This document shows, in pieces, positions 43,019 through 51,070 of a stretch of 55,237 bases of DNA. Position 1 is the stretch's first letter, and the number at the start of each line of letters is the position of its first letter. Made by a program: the position numbers and the translations under genes. The stretch is from Thermoflexus sp042408815 (GTDB lineage Bacteria; Chloroflexota; Anaerolineae; Thermoflexales; Thermoflexaceae), in NCBI RefSeq assembly GCF_042408815.1, contig NZ_JBHOQR010000008.1, forward strand, positions 1 through 55,237, written 5' to 3'. A model generated the notes under the pieces. It was not told the origin of the DNA and ran no database searches. It saw nothing but the letters and a program-made list of their open reading frames with translations.

Positions 43019-44461
43019 ATGCGAGGTCTATGGGTGAAGCTGAGCCTGACCTTTGCCGGGGTGGTCATCCTGAGCCTGCTTGCCACATCTCTTATGATCG
43101 GCCTGGCGACCGCGGGCGAGTTCAGGATATATGTGGCCCAGGGGAACCGACGCTGGGCGGAGGCTCTGGCACCTGCCCTTGCGAATTACTATCTCCAGAA
43201 CAGGGGATGGGATGGGGTGGAGTCTTTCTTGGAGCCATCAAACCCGATGATGCCGGGGAGGGGTCCGATGCATCCCCCGATGGGGATGGGCGGTGCGGCT
43301 ATGTGGCGGATGATGGGCCACCGTTTCATCATGGCGGATGAAGCGGGGCGGGTCCGATGGGATTCCGAAGGGACATGGATGGGCACTCTTCTGCCAGAAG
43401 CCGTTCGGAATGTGGGGGCTCCTATCCGAGTAGGAGACCGGATCGTCGGATGGTTGGTGATTGAGGACACTGGAAGCCTGTCCGATCCTTCCACACAGTT
43501 CTTGGGGCGGGTGGGGTGGGCGATCGGCTGGAGCACCTTTGTGGGGATCGTCATGGCCCTGGGGGCGGGCACGCTGGTTTTCTCCCGTCTGGTGCGACCG
43601 TTACGGGCGCTCCAGCAGGCCGCTCGCCGGATCGCCACCGGAGATCTGGGGACACGGATCCCGGCCCAGGACGCGGGGGAGCTGGGAGAGGTTGCCCAAG
43701 CGTTTAACCGAATGGCCGAAGCGCTGGCCCGGGCCGAGCAGCAGCGGCGCCAGATGCTGGCGGACATCGCCCATGAGTTACGCACTCCCTTGGGGATCCT
43801 GCAGGGCCACCTGGAAGCCCTCATCGACGGCGTGCTTCCCCTGGAGCTGGAGCAGGTTGCTCAGATCCATGACGAGGTCCGTCATCTCGCCCGTCTGGTG
43901 GAAGATCTGCGCTTGCTGACCCTGGCGGAGGCGGGGCAATTGCGGCTGGACCGGGAGATAGTGGATCTGAAGCGTCTGATCGAGGAGACGGTGGATGGCA
44001 TCGCCTTTCAGGCGGCAGAGAAAGGACTCCATCTGGAAGTCGAGCTGCCCGCGGAGCTGCCACCGATCCTGGCAGATCCAACCCGTGTTCGACAGGTTCT
44101 GATGAACCTGCTGACCAATGCCGTTCGTTATACGCCTTCGGGGGGGCAGATCGTGGTGAGGGCTCAGGATTTGGGGGACGGAGTGCAGGTGAGCGTGCGA
44201 GATACCGGTATCGGGATCGCTCCGGAGGATCTCCCGCATGTTTTTGATCGCTTCTATCGAGCCGAGAGGTCCCGGTCGCGTGCCGATGGGGGATCGGGCC
44301 TGGGCCTGGCGATCGCCAAGCATCTGATCGAAGCCCACGGGGGGCGCATTGGGGTGGAGAGCACGCCCGGAGAAGGCACCTGTTTCTTTTTCACGCTCCC
44401 GCGTTCGGAGACCGTTCGGGGCGTCTCTCCCCTCCGCTGGGCTGCCCGGGATGTCGCGTGA
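43019..44461 (+). CDS. Sensor histidine kinase with methionine-rich sensor domain
   Basis: This 480-residue membrane kinase has TM helices at about residues 10-32 and 163-190, an extracytoplasmic sensor, a HAMP domain (RPLRALQQAARRIATGDLG), the phosphorylated His in ADIAHELRTPLGI and a complete ATPase domain (NLLTNAVRYTP, DTGIGI, GGSGLGLAIAKHLIEAHGG). Between residues 77 and 105 the sensor has nine methionines and two histidines (MMPGRGPMHPPMGMGGAAMW...). This is suggestive of Cu(I)/Ag(I) binding. Kinase and regulator form an operon; the signal is inferred, not shown. Confidence 0.92.
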   Translation: MRGLWVKLSLTFAGVVILSLLATSLMIGLATAGEFRIYVAQGNRRWAEALAPALANYYLQNRGWDGVESFLEPSNPMMPGRGPMHPPMGMGGAAMWRMMGHRFIMADEAGRVRWDSEGTWMGTLLPEAVRNVGAPIRVGDRIVGWLVIEDTGSLSDPSTQFLGRVGWAIGWSTFVGIVMALGAGTLVFSRLVRPLRALQQAARRIATGDLGTRIPAQDAGELGEVAQAFNRMAEALARAEQQRRQMLADIAHELRTPLGILQGHLEALIDGVLPLELEQVAQIHDEVRHLARLVEDLRLLTLAEAGQLRLDREIVDLKRLIEETVDGIAFQAAEKGLHLEVELPAELPPILADPTRVRQVLMNLLTNAVRYTPSGGQIVVRAQDLGDGVQVSVRDTGIGIAPEDLPHVFDRFYRAERSRSRADGGSGLGLAIAKHLIEAHGGRIGVESTPGEGTCFFFTLPRSETVRGVSPLRWAARDVA

Positions 44462-44539
44462 AAGATGTGACCGGCAGAGGCCGGCCATGGACCGAAGGCC
44501 TATGAAGCCGAATTCGTTCGAACAGCCTCCGGCCGGGTC

Positions 44540-44567
44540 TTGACAAATCCGTTCAGGTCTGTATAAT
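44540..44567 (+). promoter_or_regulatory. Consensus promoter of the aromatic amino acid operon
   Basis: TTGACA (44540-44545), a 16-bp spacer and TATAAT (44562-44567), both boxes perfect. Transcription should start near 44574, about 30 bases before the leader peptide ATG. Such a strong promoter fits a transcript that is controlled afterwards by attenuation. Confidence 0.88.
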
Positions 44568-44603
44568 GTGGAACCAAACTCGAGGAAACAGGGACTCCTG
44601 AGC

Positions 44604-44708
44604 ATGCAAGTCCGGCATTTCGCGAGCGCCCTCCATGCCTACTGGTGGTATTACTTTTATTACTTCTTTGCCGCGTGTCCGGCGGGGCCGCTCGCGTATG
44701 CCACCTGA
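44604..44708 (+). CDS. Leader peptide with ten consecutive aromatic codons
   Basis: This 34-codon frame runs from ATG 44604 to TGA 44706-44708. Codons 13-22 (44640-44669) encode YWWYYFYYFF: five Tyr, two Trp and three Phe with nothing in between. Such runs occur by design in attenuator leaders (trpL, pheL). Here all three aromatic amino acids are covered. It lies between the promoter and the terminator ahead of genes for Phe, Tyr and common aromatic synthesis. A weak GAGGAAA ribosome site lies 15 bases upstream, possibly brought nearer by a small CAGG/CCTG hairpin (44589-44600). Confidence 0.9.
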   Translation: MQVRHFASALHAYWWYYFYYFFAACPAGPLAYAT

Positions 44709-44785
44709 CGTCCTATTCCAAATTCCCGTAATTTTTACCATCGGCGCGGAGCGGCTCCCCAGAGCCCCCGCGCCGATGGTTTTTT
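44621..44785 (+). promoter_or_regulatory. Transcription attenuator of the aromatic operon
   Basis: Four RNA segments form alternative stems. Segment 1 (CGCGAGCGCCC, 44621-44631) can pair with segment 2 (GGGGCCGCTCGCG, 44684-44696). Segment 2 can instead pair with segment 3 (CGCGGAGCGGCTCCCC, 44745-44760) with two single-base bulges, forming an antiterminator. Segment 3 also overlaps the terminator stem CCATCGGCGCGG (44738-44749) with CCGCGCCGATGG (44768-44779), 12 perfect pairs plus an inner GGCTC/GAGCC stem, then six T (44780-44785). A ribosome stalled on the aromatic codons would mask segment 1 and favour readthrough. A ribosome reaching the stop at 44706 would mask segment 2 and allow termination. 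Confidence 0.88.
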
Positions 44786-44796
44786 GTGGGGGACGC

Positions 44797-46053
44797 ATGC
44801 TATACGGCATCCGCGGTGCGGTCACTGCCGAAGCCAACACCCCCGAAGCGATCGCCTCGGCAACCCGACGGTTGCTCGAATCCATCGTCCGGGCCAACCG
44901 GCTGGCCCCGGGGGAAATCGTGGCCGCTTGGTTCACGACCACCCCGGATCTCACAGCGGCTTTTCCGGCCTCGGTCGCCCGGGAGATGGGCTGGACGCAC
45001 GTTCCCATGTTGTGCGCCCAGGAGATCCCAGTCCCGGATGCCCTTCCCCGTTGTATTCGCGTTCTGCTTCTGGTTCACCCCCAGCGCCCCTTCCGACCCG
45101 TTCCCGTTTACCTGGGAGAAGCCCAGCAACTTCGCCCTGATCTTTTAAATGGCTCTGCTTCTCCCGAGGAGGCAGATCCCCCGGAGCAGACTCCGACGCG
45201 CCCCCGGGTGGCCTTTCAGGGAGAGGCGGGCGCTTATTCCCATGAAGCAGCGCTACGCTTTTTCGGATCGGATCTGGTGTTGCTCCCATGCCGTACCTTT
45301 GCCGAGGTGGCCCATGCCGTGGAGGTCGGCCGAGCGGATTTCGGCGTTCTGCCGGTGGAGAATTCCACGGCGGGCTCCATCCATGCGGTCTATGACCTGT
45401 TACTGGATCGAGATCTCCGGATCTGGGGGGAGGTGATCTTGCGGGTGCGCCATTGTCTGCTGGCGCCGCCCGGGACGATGCTTTCGGAGATCCGTGTGGT
45501 GCGCTCTCATCCGCAGGCTCTGGAGCAGTGTGCGCGTTTCATTGAGCGGCATGGCTGGGAAGCTCTGGCCGCCCATGACACAGCTGGCAGCGCCCGGATG
45601 CTGGCCGAACGCCCGGAACCCGGGGTCGCGGTCATTGCTAGCCGCCTGGCTGCGGAGCGCTATGGCCTGGCGATCCTTGCCGAGGGGATTGAGGATGACT
45701 CGGAAAACGCCACCCGCTTCTTCATTGTCAGCACCCGGGAGCCGCCCCGTGCGGAGCGCAACAAGACATCGATTGTGTTCAGCACTCGACATGTTCCAGG
45801 GGCTCTGCACGCCTGCCTAGGGGAATTCGCCATGCGGGGGATCAATCTCACCAAGCTGGAATCCCGGCCCCGGCGCGGACGGCCCTGGGAATACGTGTTC
45901 TATGTGGACTTTGAGGGTCACTGGCAGGACCCCGCGTGTCGGGAGGCCCTCCTGGGGCTTCTCCAGCGGGCCTCTTTTGTGAAACTGCTGGGATCCTATC
46001 CGGCTGCGGAAGGAACACCCACTGCATCCGTGGAGGAAGGAGGGGAACGATGA
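44797..46053 (+). CDS. AroH-type chorismate mutase / prephenate dehydratase fusion
   Basis: This 418-residue protein has two enzymes of the phenylalanine pathway joined by a linker (about residues 120-135). Residues 1-118 match the monofunctional AroH chorismate mutase of Bacillus, with catalytic R6, C73, E76, R88 and Y105 all aligned. Residues 136-320 are prephenate dehydratase (ending in NATRFFIV), and 335-400 an ACT domain with GALHACLGEF and the Phe-binding LESRP. Usual P-proteins carry an AroQ mutase instead. GTGGGGGA precedes the ATG at 44797, immediately after the attenuator. The stop overlaps the DAHP synthase start. Confidence 0.92.
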   Translation: MLYGIRGAVTAEANTPEAIASATRRLLESIVRANRLAPGEIVAAWFTTTPDLTAAFPASVAREMGWTHVPMLCAQEIPVPDALPRCIRVLLLVHPQRPFRPVPVYLGEAQQLRPDLLNGSASPEEADPPEQTPTRPRVAFQGEAGAYSHEAALRFFGSDLVLLPCRTFAEVAHAVEVGRADFGVLPVENSTAGSIHAVYDLLLDRDLRIWGEVILRVRHCLLAPPGTMLSEIRVVRSHPQALEQCARFIERHGWEALAAHDTAGSARMLAERPEPGVAVIASRLAAERYGLAILAEGIEDDSENATRFFIVSTREPPRAERNKTSIVFSTRHVPGALHACLGEFAMRGINLTKLESRPRRGRPWEYVFYVDFEGHWQDPACREALLGLLQRASFVKLLGSYPAAEGTPTASVEEGGER

Positions 46054-47057
46054 TTGTGGAATGCGCTGCCGATGTGGATCCCCGTATGATCCAGCGCCTG
46101 GTGGACCACCTTCAATCCCGGGGGAAGCCTGTCCATTGGGTTCACGGGCCGCAACCCGTGCTGGTTTGCCCCGATGAGCGCGACCTGGATCCCCGCGAGC
46201 TCCAGTCCTGGCCGGGGGTCCGGCGGGTGATCCCGGTCCGTCACGCGTTTCAGCTGGCCGCTCGGGATTACCGGCCGGAGGGCACCCAGATCCAAGTGGG
46301 AGAGGTCCTCATCGGAGGCGAGGAGCCGGTCTTTATTGCGGGGCCCTGCGCGGTCGAATCCCGTTCCCAGCTGCTGGAAACCGCCCATGCCGTTCGGGAA
46401 GCCGGAGCCCATATGCTGCGGGCCGGCGCTTTCAAACCTCGCACCTCCCCCTATTCCTTCCAGGGCCTGGGCTTTGAGGGGCTGGAATTGCTGGCGGAGG
46501 CGCGGGCTGAAACCGGGCTCCCGGTCGTAACAGAGGTAATGGCCCCGGAGGAGGTTCCCTTGGTTGCGGAGGTGGCGGACGTTTTGCAGGTCGGCGCGCG
46601 CAATATGCAGAACTTCAGCCTACTGAAGGCGGTGGGCCGACAGCCGAAGCCGGTGCTGCTCAAGCGGGGGATGAGCGCAACTATTGAAGAGTGGCTGCTG
46701 GCGGCGGAATACGTGATGGCCTATGGGAATTTCCGCGTGATCCTTTGCGAGCGGGGGATCCGCACTTTTGAGCGGATGACCCGAAACACCCTGGATATCA
46801 ACGCCGTGCCAGTCGTGAAACAGCTCAGTCATCTGCCAGTGCTGGTGGACCCCAGCCACGGCACAGGGGAGGCGGCGTATGTGATCCCCATCGCTCGCGC
46901 GGCCATCGCCGCAGGGGCGGATGGCTTGTTGACAGAAGTTCACATCCGCCCGGAGGAGGCCTGGTCGGATGGGCGTCAATCCCTGACCCCCGAGGCCTTC
47001 GCCCGCCTGGTCCGGGAGGCGCGAGCCGTGGCTCTTGCCCTACGGGCATTGCCGTAA
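46050..47057 (+). CDS. aroF: DAHP synthase (type I beta, with N-terminal regulatory domain)
   Basis: This 335-residue enzyme condenses phosphoenolpyruvate and erythrose 4-phosphate, the first step to all aromatic amino acids. The barrel signatures are IAGPCAVESRSQL, RAGAFKPRTSPYSFQGLG, VLLKRGMSATIEEW and VDPSHGTG. An N-terminal ~70-residue ferredoxin-like domain, as in Thermotoga, probably mediates feedback inhibition. The ATG (46050) overlaps the preceding stop (ATGA) and follows GGAGGGG, so the two genes are translationally coupled. Being the shared entry enzyme explains why a leader sensing all three amino acids would be useful. Confidence 0.95.
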   Translation: MIVECAADVDPRMIQRLVDHLQSRGKPVHWVHGPQPVLVCPDERDLDPRELQSWPGVRRVIPVRHAFQLAARDYRPEGTQIQVGEVLIGGEEPVFIAGPCAVESRSQLLETAHAVREAGAHMLRAGAFKPRTSPYSFQGLGFEGLELLAEARAETGLPVVTEVMAPEEVPLVAEVADVLQVGARNMQNFSLLKAVGRQPKPVLLKRGMSATIEEWLLAAEYVMAYGNFRVILCERGIRTFERMTRNTLDINAVPVVKQLSHLPVLVDPSHGTGEAAYVIPIARAAIAAGADGLLTEVHIRPEEAWSDGRQSLTPEAFARLVREARAVALALRALP

Positions 47058-47204
47058 AGCACGCTGGGTTCGGGGGGGCGCGCCGCGGACCTCCTCGCTG
47101 AGGGGATTGGGGGTTGGGGCCCGAGCAAGCGGCCTCCCTGAGGGATCTGGGATTTCCCGGACGTACTGGTGGGTGCTCGCCTACTCTCTGTTCGGGTTGT
47201 GGCG

Positions 47205-48047
47205 ATGGAGAACTTTCGCTGGGGTGTCATCGGGCTGGGCCTGATCGGTGGTTCTATCGCCCGGCGGTTGGCGCAACAGGGCATCCCGGTTCTGGGAGCG
47301 GATCGCGATCCGGCTACACGGACAGAGGCCCAGGCTTCCGGGGTTTTCGAGGCCTTGCTGGATCCCCCTGCGCTGGTTGCTGCGGCGGATGGGGTGATCC
47401 TGGCCACGCCGGTGGGCGTCATTGAGGAGCTCCTGGAGGCCCTCCCCTGGCGACCCGGCCAGCTGATCCTGGACACGGGGAGCACCAAGCGGCGGATTGT
47501 GGCGGCGATGGCCCGGTTGCCGGAAGGGGTGAGGGCAGTAGGGGGGCATCCCATGGCGGGCAGGGAGCGCTCGGGCTTCCTGGCCTCCGATCCAGAGCTC
47601 TTTCTCGGGAAACCGTTTATTCTGGTGCCGACCTCCCGGACGACGCCGGAGGCGGCGGTACAGGCGGAGGAGCTGGTCACCCTTCTGGGGGCGCGCCCCA
47701 TCTGGATGGAGGCGGAGATCCACGATCGGCGGGTGGCCTGGGTGAGCCATCTCCCCTACATGACCGCCATGGCGCTGATGGCCGCTGTCGAAGCCGCGGG
47801 GGATCCGGCCATGTGGGAGATCGCGGCTTCTGGATTCCGGGATGCCACCCGGGTGGCGGCCAGCGATCCGCGGATGATGGGCGAGGTGGTGCGAAGCAAC
47901 GCCGATGAGCTCGGCGCCGCTCTAGAGGCCCTCTGCCAGATCCTCCTCCGCTGGCGGGAGGATTTACGCGCATCCCCACCGGTGTTGCCTCTGGAATGGG
48001 AGCACCTCTCGGCCCGGCGTCGGGCGCTCCGCTTCCCCGGGCCGTGA
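47205..48047 (+). CDS. tyrA: Prephenate dehydrogenase
   Basis: This 280-residue enzyme oxidises prephenate for tyrosine synthesis. The NAD-binding motif GVIGLGLIGGSIAR is at the N-terminus. LDTGSTKRRIV, GGHPMAGRERSGF and the catalytic-region WVSHLPYMTAMAL follow. There is no ACT domain, so feedback control is probably at the level of the leader or DAHP synthase. The ATG at 47205 is chosen for its fit to the family; a GTG at 47169 would add 12 residues. It completes the aroH-pheA, aroF, tyrA operon; a 147-base gap separates it from aroF. Confidence 0.94.
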   Translation: MENFRWGVIGLGLIGGSIARRLAQQGIPVLGADRDPATRTEAQASGVFEALLDPPALVAAADGVILATPVGVIEELLEALPWRPGQLILDTGSTKRRIVAAMARLPEGVRAVGGHPMAGRERSGFLASDPELFLGKPFILVPTSRTTPEAAVQAEELVTLLGARPIWMEAEIHDRRVAWVSHLPYMTAMALMAAVEAAGDPAMWEIAASGFRDATRVAASDPRMMGEVVRSNADELGAALEALCQILLRWREDLRASPPVLPLEWEHLSARRRALRFPGP

Positions 48048-48067
48048 ACCGCATGTTTTCGATCGAT

Positions 48068-48688
48068 TCAACTCCCCCAGGCCGAGAGATAGGCGCGAAC
48101 GATCGCCCCTGGATCTTCCGCTGTCATCACGGAGCCCAGGACCGCGATTCCCGCCGCGCCGGCTTGCCGGCATGCGCGGGCGTTCTCGGGGGTAATTCCC
48201 CCCAGGGCCACCACTGGGATGGGTACCGCTTGGGCTACCACGCGGAGCGTCTCCAACCCCAGCGCCGGTCCATAGCCCGGCTTGCTGACGGAAGGGAAGA
48301 TGGGGCTCAAGGTGATATAGTCCGCTCCTTCCTCCACCGCTCGTAGGGCTTCTTCCAGGTTGTGGGTGGAAACCCCTATCCAGCGCCCCGGGCCGACGAT
48401 GCGTCGGGCTTCGGTGACAGAAAGGCCTTGAGGCAAATGCACCCCATCGGCCTCACAGGCCGCGGCAACCGATGCCCGGGTGTTGACCACCACAACCCCT
48501 CCCATGGGTCGGGCCAACCGGACAACTGCCTGAACCAGGCAAGCCAGCTCATCTTCGGGGAGGTCTTTCTCCCGCACCATCACCCAGCGCCCGCCAGCGG
48601 TTAGGATCGCCTCGATCACAACAAGCAGCGGCTGACGGGCCAGGCGGCGGTCGGTGATCACCAGAAGCGGCGGCTGGGGGAGGTTCAT
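48068..48688 (-). CDS. thiE: Thiamine-phosphate synthase
   Basis: This 206-residue TIM-barrel enzyme couples the thiazole and pyrimidine moieties of thiamine. Family signatures are MVREKDLPEDEL, GVHLPQG, IGVSTHNLEEA and the phosphate-binding VVALGGITPENA. The related TenI family is the main alternative. It is coupled to thiG by an ATGA overlap and ends 20 bases from the convergent tyrA stop. Confidence 0.9.
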   Translation of the reverse strand: MNLPQPPLLVITDRRLARQPLLVVIEAILTAGGRWVMVREKDLPEDELACLVQAVVRLARPMGGVVVVNTRASVAAACEADGVHLPQGLSVTEARRIVGPGRWIGVSTHNLEEALRAVEEGADYITLSPIFPSVSKPGYGPALGLETLRVVAQAVPIPVVALGGITPENARACRQAGAAGIAVLGSVMTAEDPGAIVRAYLSAWGS

Positions 48689-49455
48689 ACCTCGATGCGA
48701 TCCTCCATCGGGCTGGAGGGCACGGCATACAAGCGGCGGGGGATGCGGCCAGCCTCATAGGCCAGCCGTCCGGCCTCCACGGCCAGGCGCATCGCCCGGG
48801 CCATCTTCACCGGATCCCGCGCCTGGGCCACCGCGGTGTTCAGCAGCACCCCATCACATCCCAGCTCCATCGCGATCGCCACATCCGATGCGGTCCCCAC
48901 CCCGGCGTCCACGATCACCGGCACCGTGCACATCTGACGGATCAGCCGGATGTTATATGGGTTCAGGATCCCCATCCCGGATCCGATGGGCGCCCCCAGC
49001 GGCATCACCGCCGCGCAACCGATGTCCTCCAGCTTCCGGCACAGGATGGGATCATCGGTGCAGTAGGGGAGGACCACAAAGCCATCCTTCACCAGCTGGC
49101 GCGCGGCCTCCAGCAGCTGCTCGGCATCGGGGTAGAGGGTCTCCTCATCGCCGATCACTTCCAGCTTGATCCAGTTCGTGCCCAGGGCTTCGCGGGCCAA
49201 GTGAGCGGTGAGTACCGCATCCCGGGCGGTGTAGCATCCGGCGGTGTTCGGCAGGATGAAATACCGATCCCGCAACAGGTCGTAGAGGTTCTCTCCGTCG
49301 GCCCCGAAGCGGACCCGGCGGATGGCCACGGTCACGATTTCGGTTCCGCTGGCCTCCAGGGCATCCAGCATCACCTGGAGGTTAGGATATCGAGCTGTTC
49401 CGAGGATCAGACGTGAGCGGAATGCCCGCCCGGCGATCACCAGTCCTTCGCTCAT
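48685..49455 (-). CDS. thiG: Thiazole synthase
   Basis: This 256-residue enzyme builds the thiazole phosphate of thiamine from deoxyxylulose phosphate, ThiS-thiocarboxylate and dehydroglycine. The Schiff-base lysine is in NWIKLEVIGD. Other signatures are TVAIRRV, NTAGCYTARDAV and VIVDAGVGTASDVAIAMELG. The ATG at 49455 follows AAGGAGG. Its gene lies between thiS and thiE, and the whole set is downstream of a TPP riboswitch. Confidence 0.96.
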   Translation of the reverse strand: MSEGLVIAGRAFRSRLILGTARYPNLQVMLDALEASGTEIVTVAIRRVRFGADGENLYDLLRDRYFILPNTAGCYTARDAVLTAHLAREALGTNWIKLEVIGDEETLYPDAEQLLEAARQLVKDGFVVLPYCTDDPILCRKLEDIGCAAVMPLGAPIGSGMGILNPYNIRLIRQMCTVPVIVDAGVGTASDVAIAMELGCDGVLLNTAVAQARDPVKMARAMRLAVEAGRLAYEAGRIPRRLYAVPSSPMEDRIEV

Positions 49456-49566
49456 CGTAGGCCTCCTTGAAGATCTACAGAAACCTGCGTTATGAATCCG
49501 GGAGGAAAGAACGGATCCTTTCTCCCGACGGGGAACCGCGTGGGGCCTTCCCTCCTCCGTGCCAGT

Positions 49567-49776
49567 TCATCCCCCTGCGACCGCATGGACGATCTCCACC
49601 CGGTCCCCGGGCTGGAGCCGGATGTTTCCCCATTCCGGTCGGGGGATCACGGTGGCGTTGATCGCCACCGCAATGCCTGGGCGATCGGGATCCAGGCCCA
49701 GGGCGGCCAGGAGCTCCCGAACCGTATGCGGCTGATACGGATGGGGCTGTCCGTTGACGATCAGGATGGCCTCCAT
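49567..49776 (-). CDS. thiS: Sulfur carrier protein ThiS
   Basis: This 69-residue ubiquitin-fold protein ends in the required Gly-Gly (VHAVAGG), which is adenylated and thiocarboxylated to give sulfur to ThiG. IRLQPGDRVEIVHAVAGG is the classic C-terminus. The ATG at 49776 follows AAGGGGGG; a start six codons earlier is less likely. No ThiF adenylyltransferase is encoded nearby, so MoeB or another E1-like enzyme elsewhere must activate it. Confidence 0.94.
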   Translation of the reverse strand: MEAILIVNGQPHPYQPHTVRELLAALGLDPDRPGIAVAINATVIPRPEWGNIRLQPGDRVEIVHAVAGG

Positions 49777-49796
49777 CGGATTTCCCCCCTTCACTC

Positions 49797-49829
49797 CGGG
49801 GAGACAGGCCCAAGGGCCTGCCCCTACCG
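49797..49829. repeat. Imperfect palindrome with GTAGGGGC core
   Basis: CCGGGGAGACAGGCCC and GGGCCTGCCCCTACCGG flank AA in an imperfect inverted repeat at the end of thiO. The core GTAGGGGC (minus strand) matches the hairpin at 42185-42217. It may weaken read-through from thiO to thiS or be a dispersed repeat. Confidence 0.4.
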
Positions 49830-50951
49830 GTGGCAGAATCGGGCGAGGGTGAAGGGTTTCGCGACCTCAGGGAGGTCGCCATGGACGATCAGGTGATGGA
49901 TGGCGTAAGCGGTGATCGGGGCCAGCAAGATACCGTTGCGGTAGTGGCCAGTCGCCAGGATGAGCCCCTCCACCGCCGTCGGTCCCAGGATTGGTGCGTC
50001 ATCCCGGCTTCCCGGCCGGAAGCCTACCCACATCTCCACGATGGGCAGCTCATCAATCCCGGGCAGGATCTCCCAGGCCCCTCGCAGCAGCCGGAAGATC
50101 CCGCCGGCGGTCAGGTGGGCATCGAATCCTTTTTCCTCCACCGTCGCCCCAATCAACAACCGACCATCCCGCCGGGGAACCAGGTAGGCATCCGGCCCCC
50201 ACACCACATGTTGCAACAGAGGTGCCTCGGGAGGCATCTGCACCGCCAGCATCTGACCCTTCACCGGCCGGACAGGCGGGCGGGCCTCGGGGGGGAGCCC
50301 GGGGATCTGGGCGGACCAGGCTCCGGCGGCCAGGATCACCGTGTGGGCCTCCAGGAATCCACGGGCAAGGCGGACCCCGAGGACGCGGTTCTCATCTATC
50401 ACGATCCCGGTCACCTCCGTGTGTTCCCGTAGACCTCCGCCGGCCTTTCGAAAGGCTTCGATTAACGCCCGGGCCACCTTCCGGTTATCCACCTGATGAT
50501 CCTGCGGGCTGTAGATGGCGGCTACCACGTGCCGAGAGAGATGTGGCTCCATTCGTCGGGCCTCATAGCCGGAAAGCCACTCAGTGGGGAGGTTCTGGCT
50601 GCGCTGGAATTCATAGAGGAACCTCAATCGTTCCGCATCGTCCCGATCGAGGGCGACCACCAGCGTGCCTTCGTCCCGATAGTCCACGGGGATTCCAGAG
50701 GCGGCCTCCAGCTCCCGGGCGAAGTCGGCCCACATATCGCGGCTGGCGCGCAACAGCGGCAGGAGCCCCTCCTCACCGGGCTCCGCCTCCGCGTGAGGGG
50801 CCAGCATCCCGGCGGCCGCCCAGGTCGCGCCCAGTCCGGCGCCGCCCCGTTCCAGGATCGTCACCGGGTATCCGGAGCGGGCCAGGAACCAGCCGATGGA
50901 GAGCCCGCAGATCCCGCCGCCGATGATCACGATTTCATTGGCATTCGTCAT
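49824..50951 (-). CDS. thiO: Glycine oxidase ThiO
   Basis: This 375-residue FAD enzyme of the DAO family oxidises glycine to the imine used for thiazole synthesis. The dinucleotide motif is IVIIGGGICGLSIGWFLARSG. RDEGTLVVAL, GVRLARG and the C-terminal LATGHYRNGILLAPITA follow. The start at 50951 begins right at the fold; an ATG at 51002 would add 17 residues, and neither has a strong ribosome site. It is the first gene after the TPP riboswitch, which is typical for thiO-thiS-thiG operons in aerobes. Confidence 0.93.
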   Translation of the reverse strand: MTNANEIVIIGGGICGLSIGWFLARSGYPVTILERGGAGLGATWAAAGMLAPHAEAEPGEEGLLPLLRASRDMWADFARELEAASGIPVDYRDEGTLVVALDRDDAERLRFLYEFQRSQNLPTEWLSGYEARRMEPHLSRHVVAAIYSPQDHQVDNRKVARALIEAFRKAGGGLREHTEVTGIVIDENRVLGVRLARGFLEAHTVILAAGAWSAQIPGLPPEARPPVRPVKGQMLAVQMPPEAPLLQHVVWGPDAYLVPRRDGRLLIGATVEEKGFDAHLTAGGIFRLLRGAWEILPGIDELPIVEMWVGFRPGSRDDAPILGPTAVEGLILATGHYRNGILLAPITAYAIHHLIVHGDLPEVAKPFTLARFCHR

Positions 50952-51070
50952 GAGGGCGCTCGGCTTCCCGGAGAAATCTGGCTGTGTGAACCCGGTTTCC
51001 ATATGAGGCGGAGCCAGGAGGAGAGGGCGGGATCACAGGGAGGTGATGCGAGATCGCCGTGGCGCGCCCG

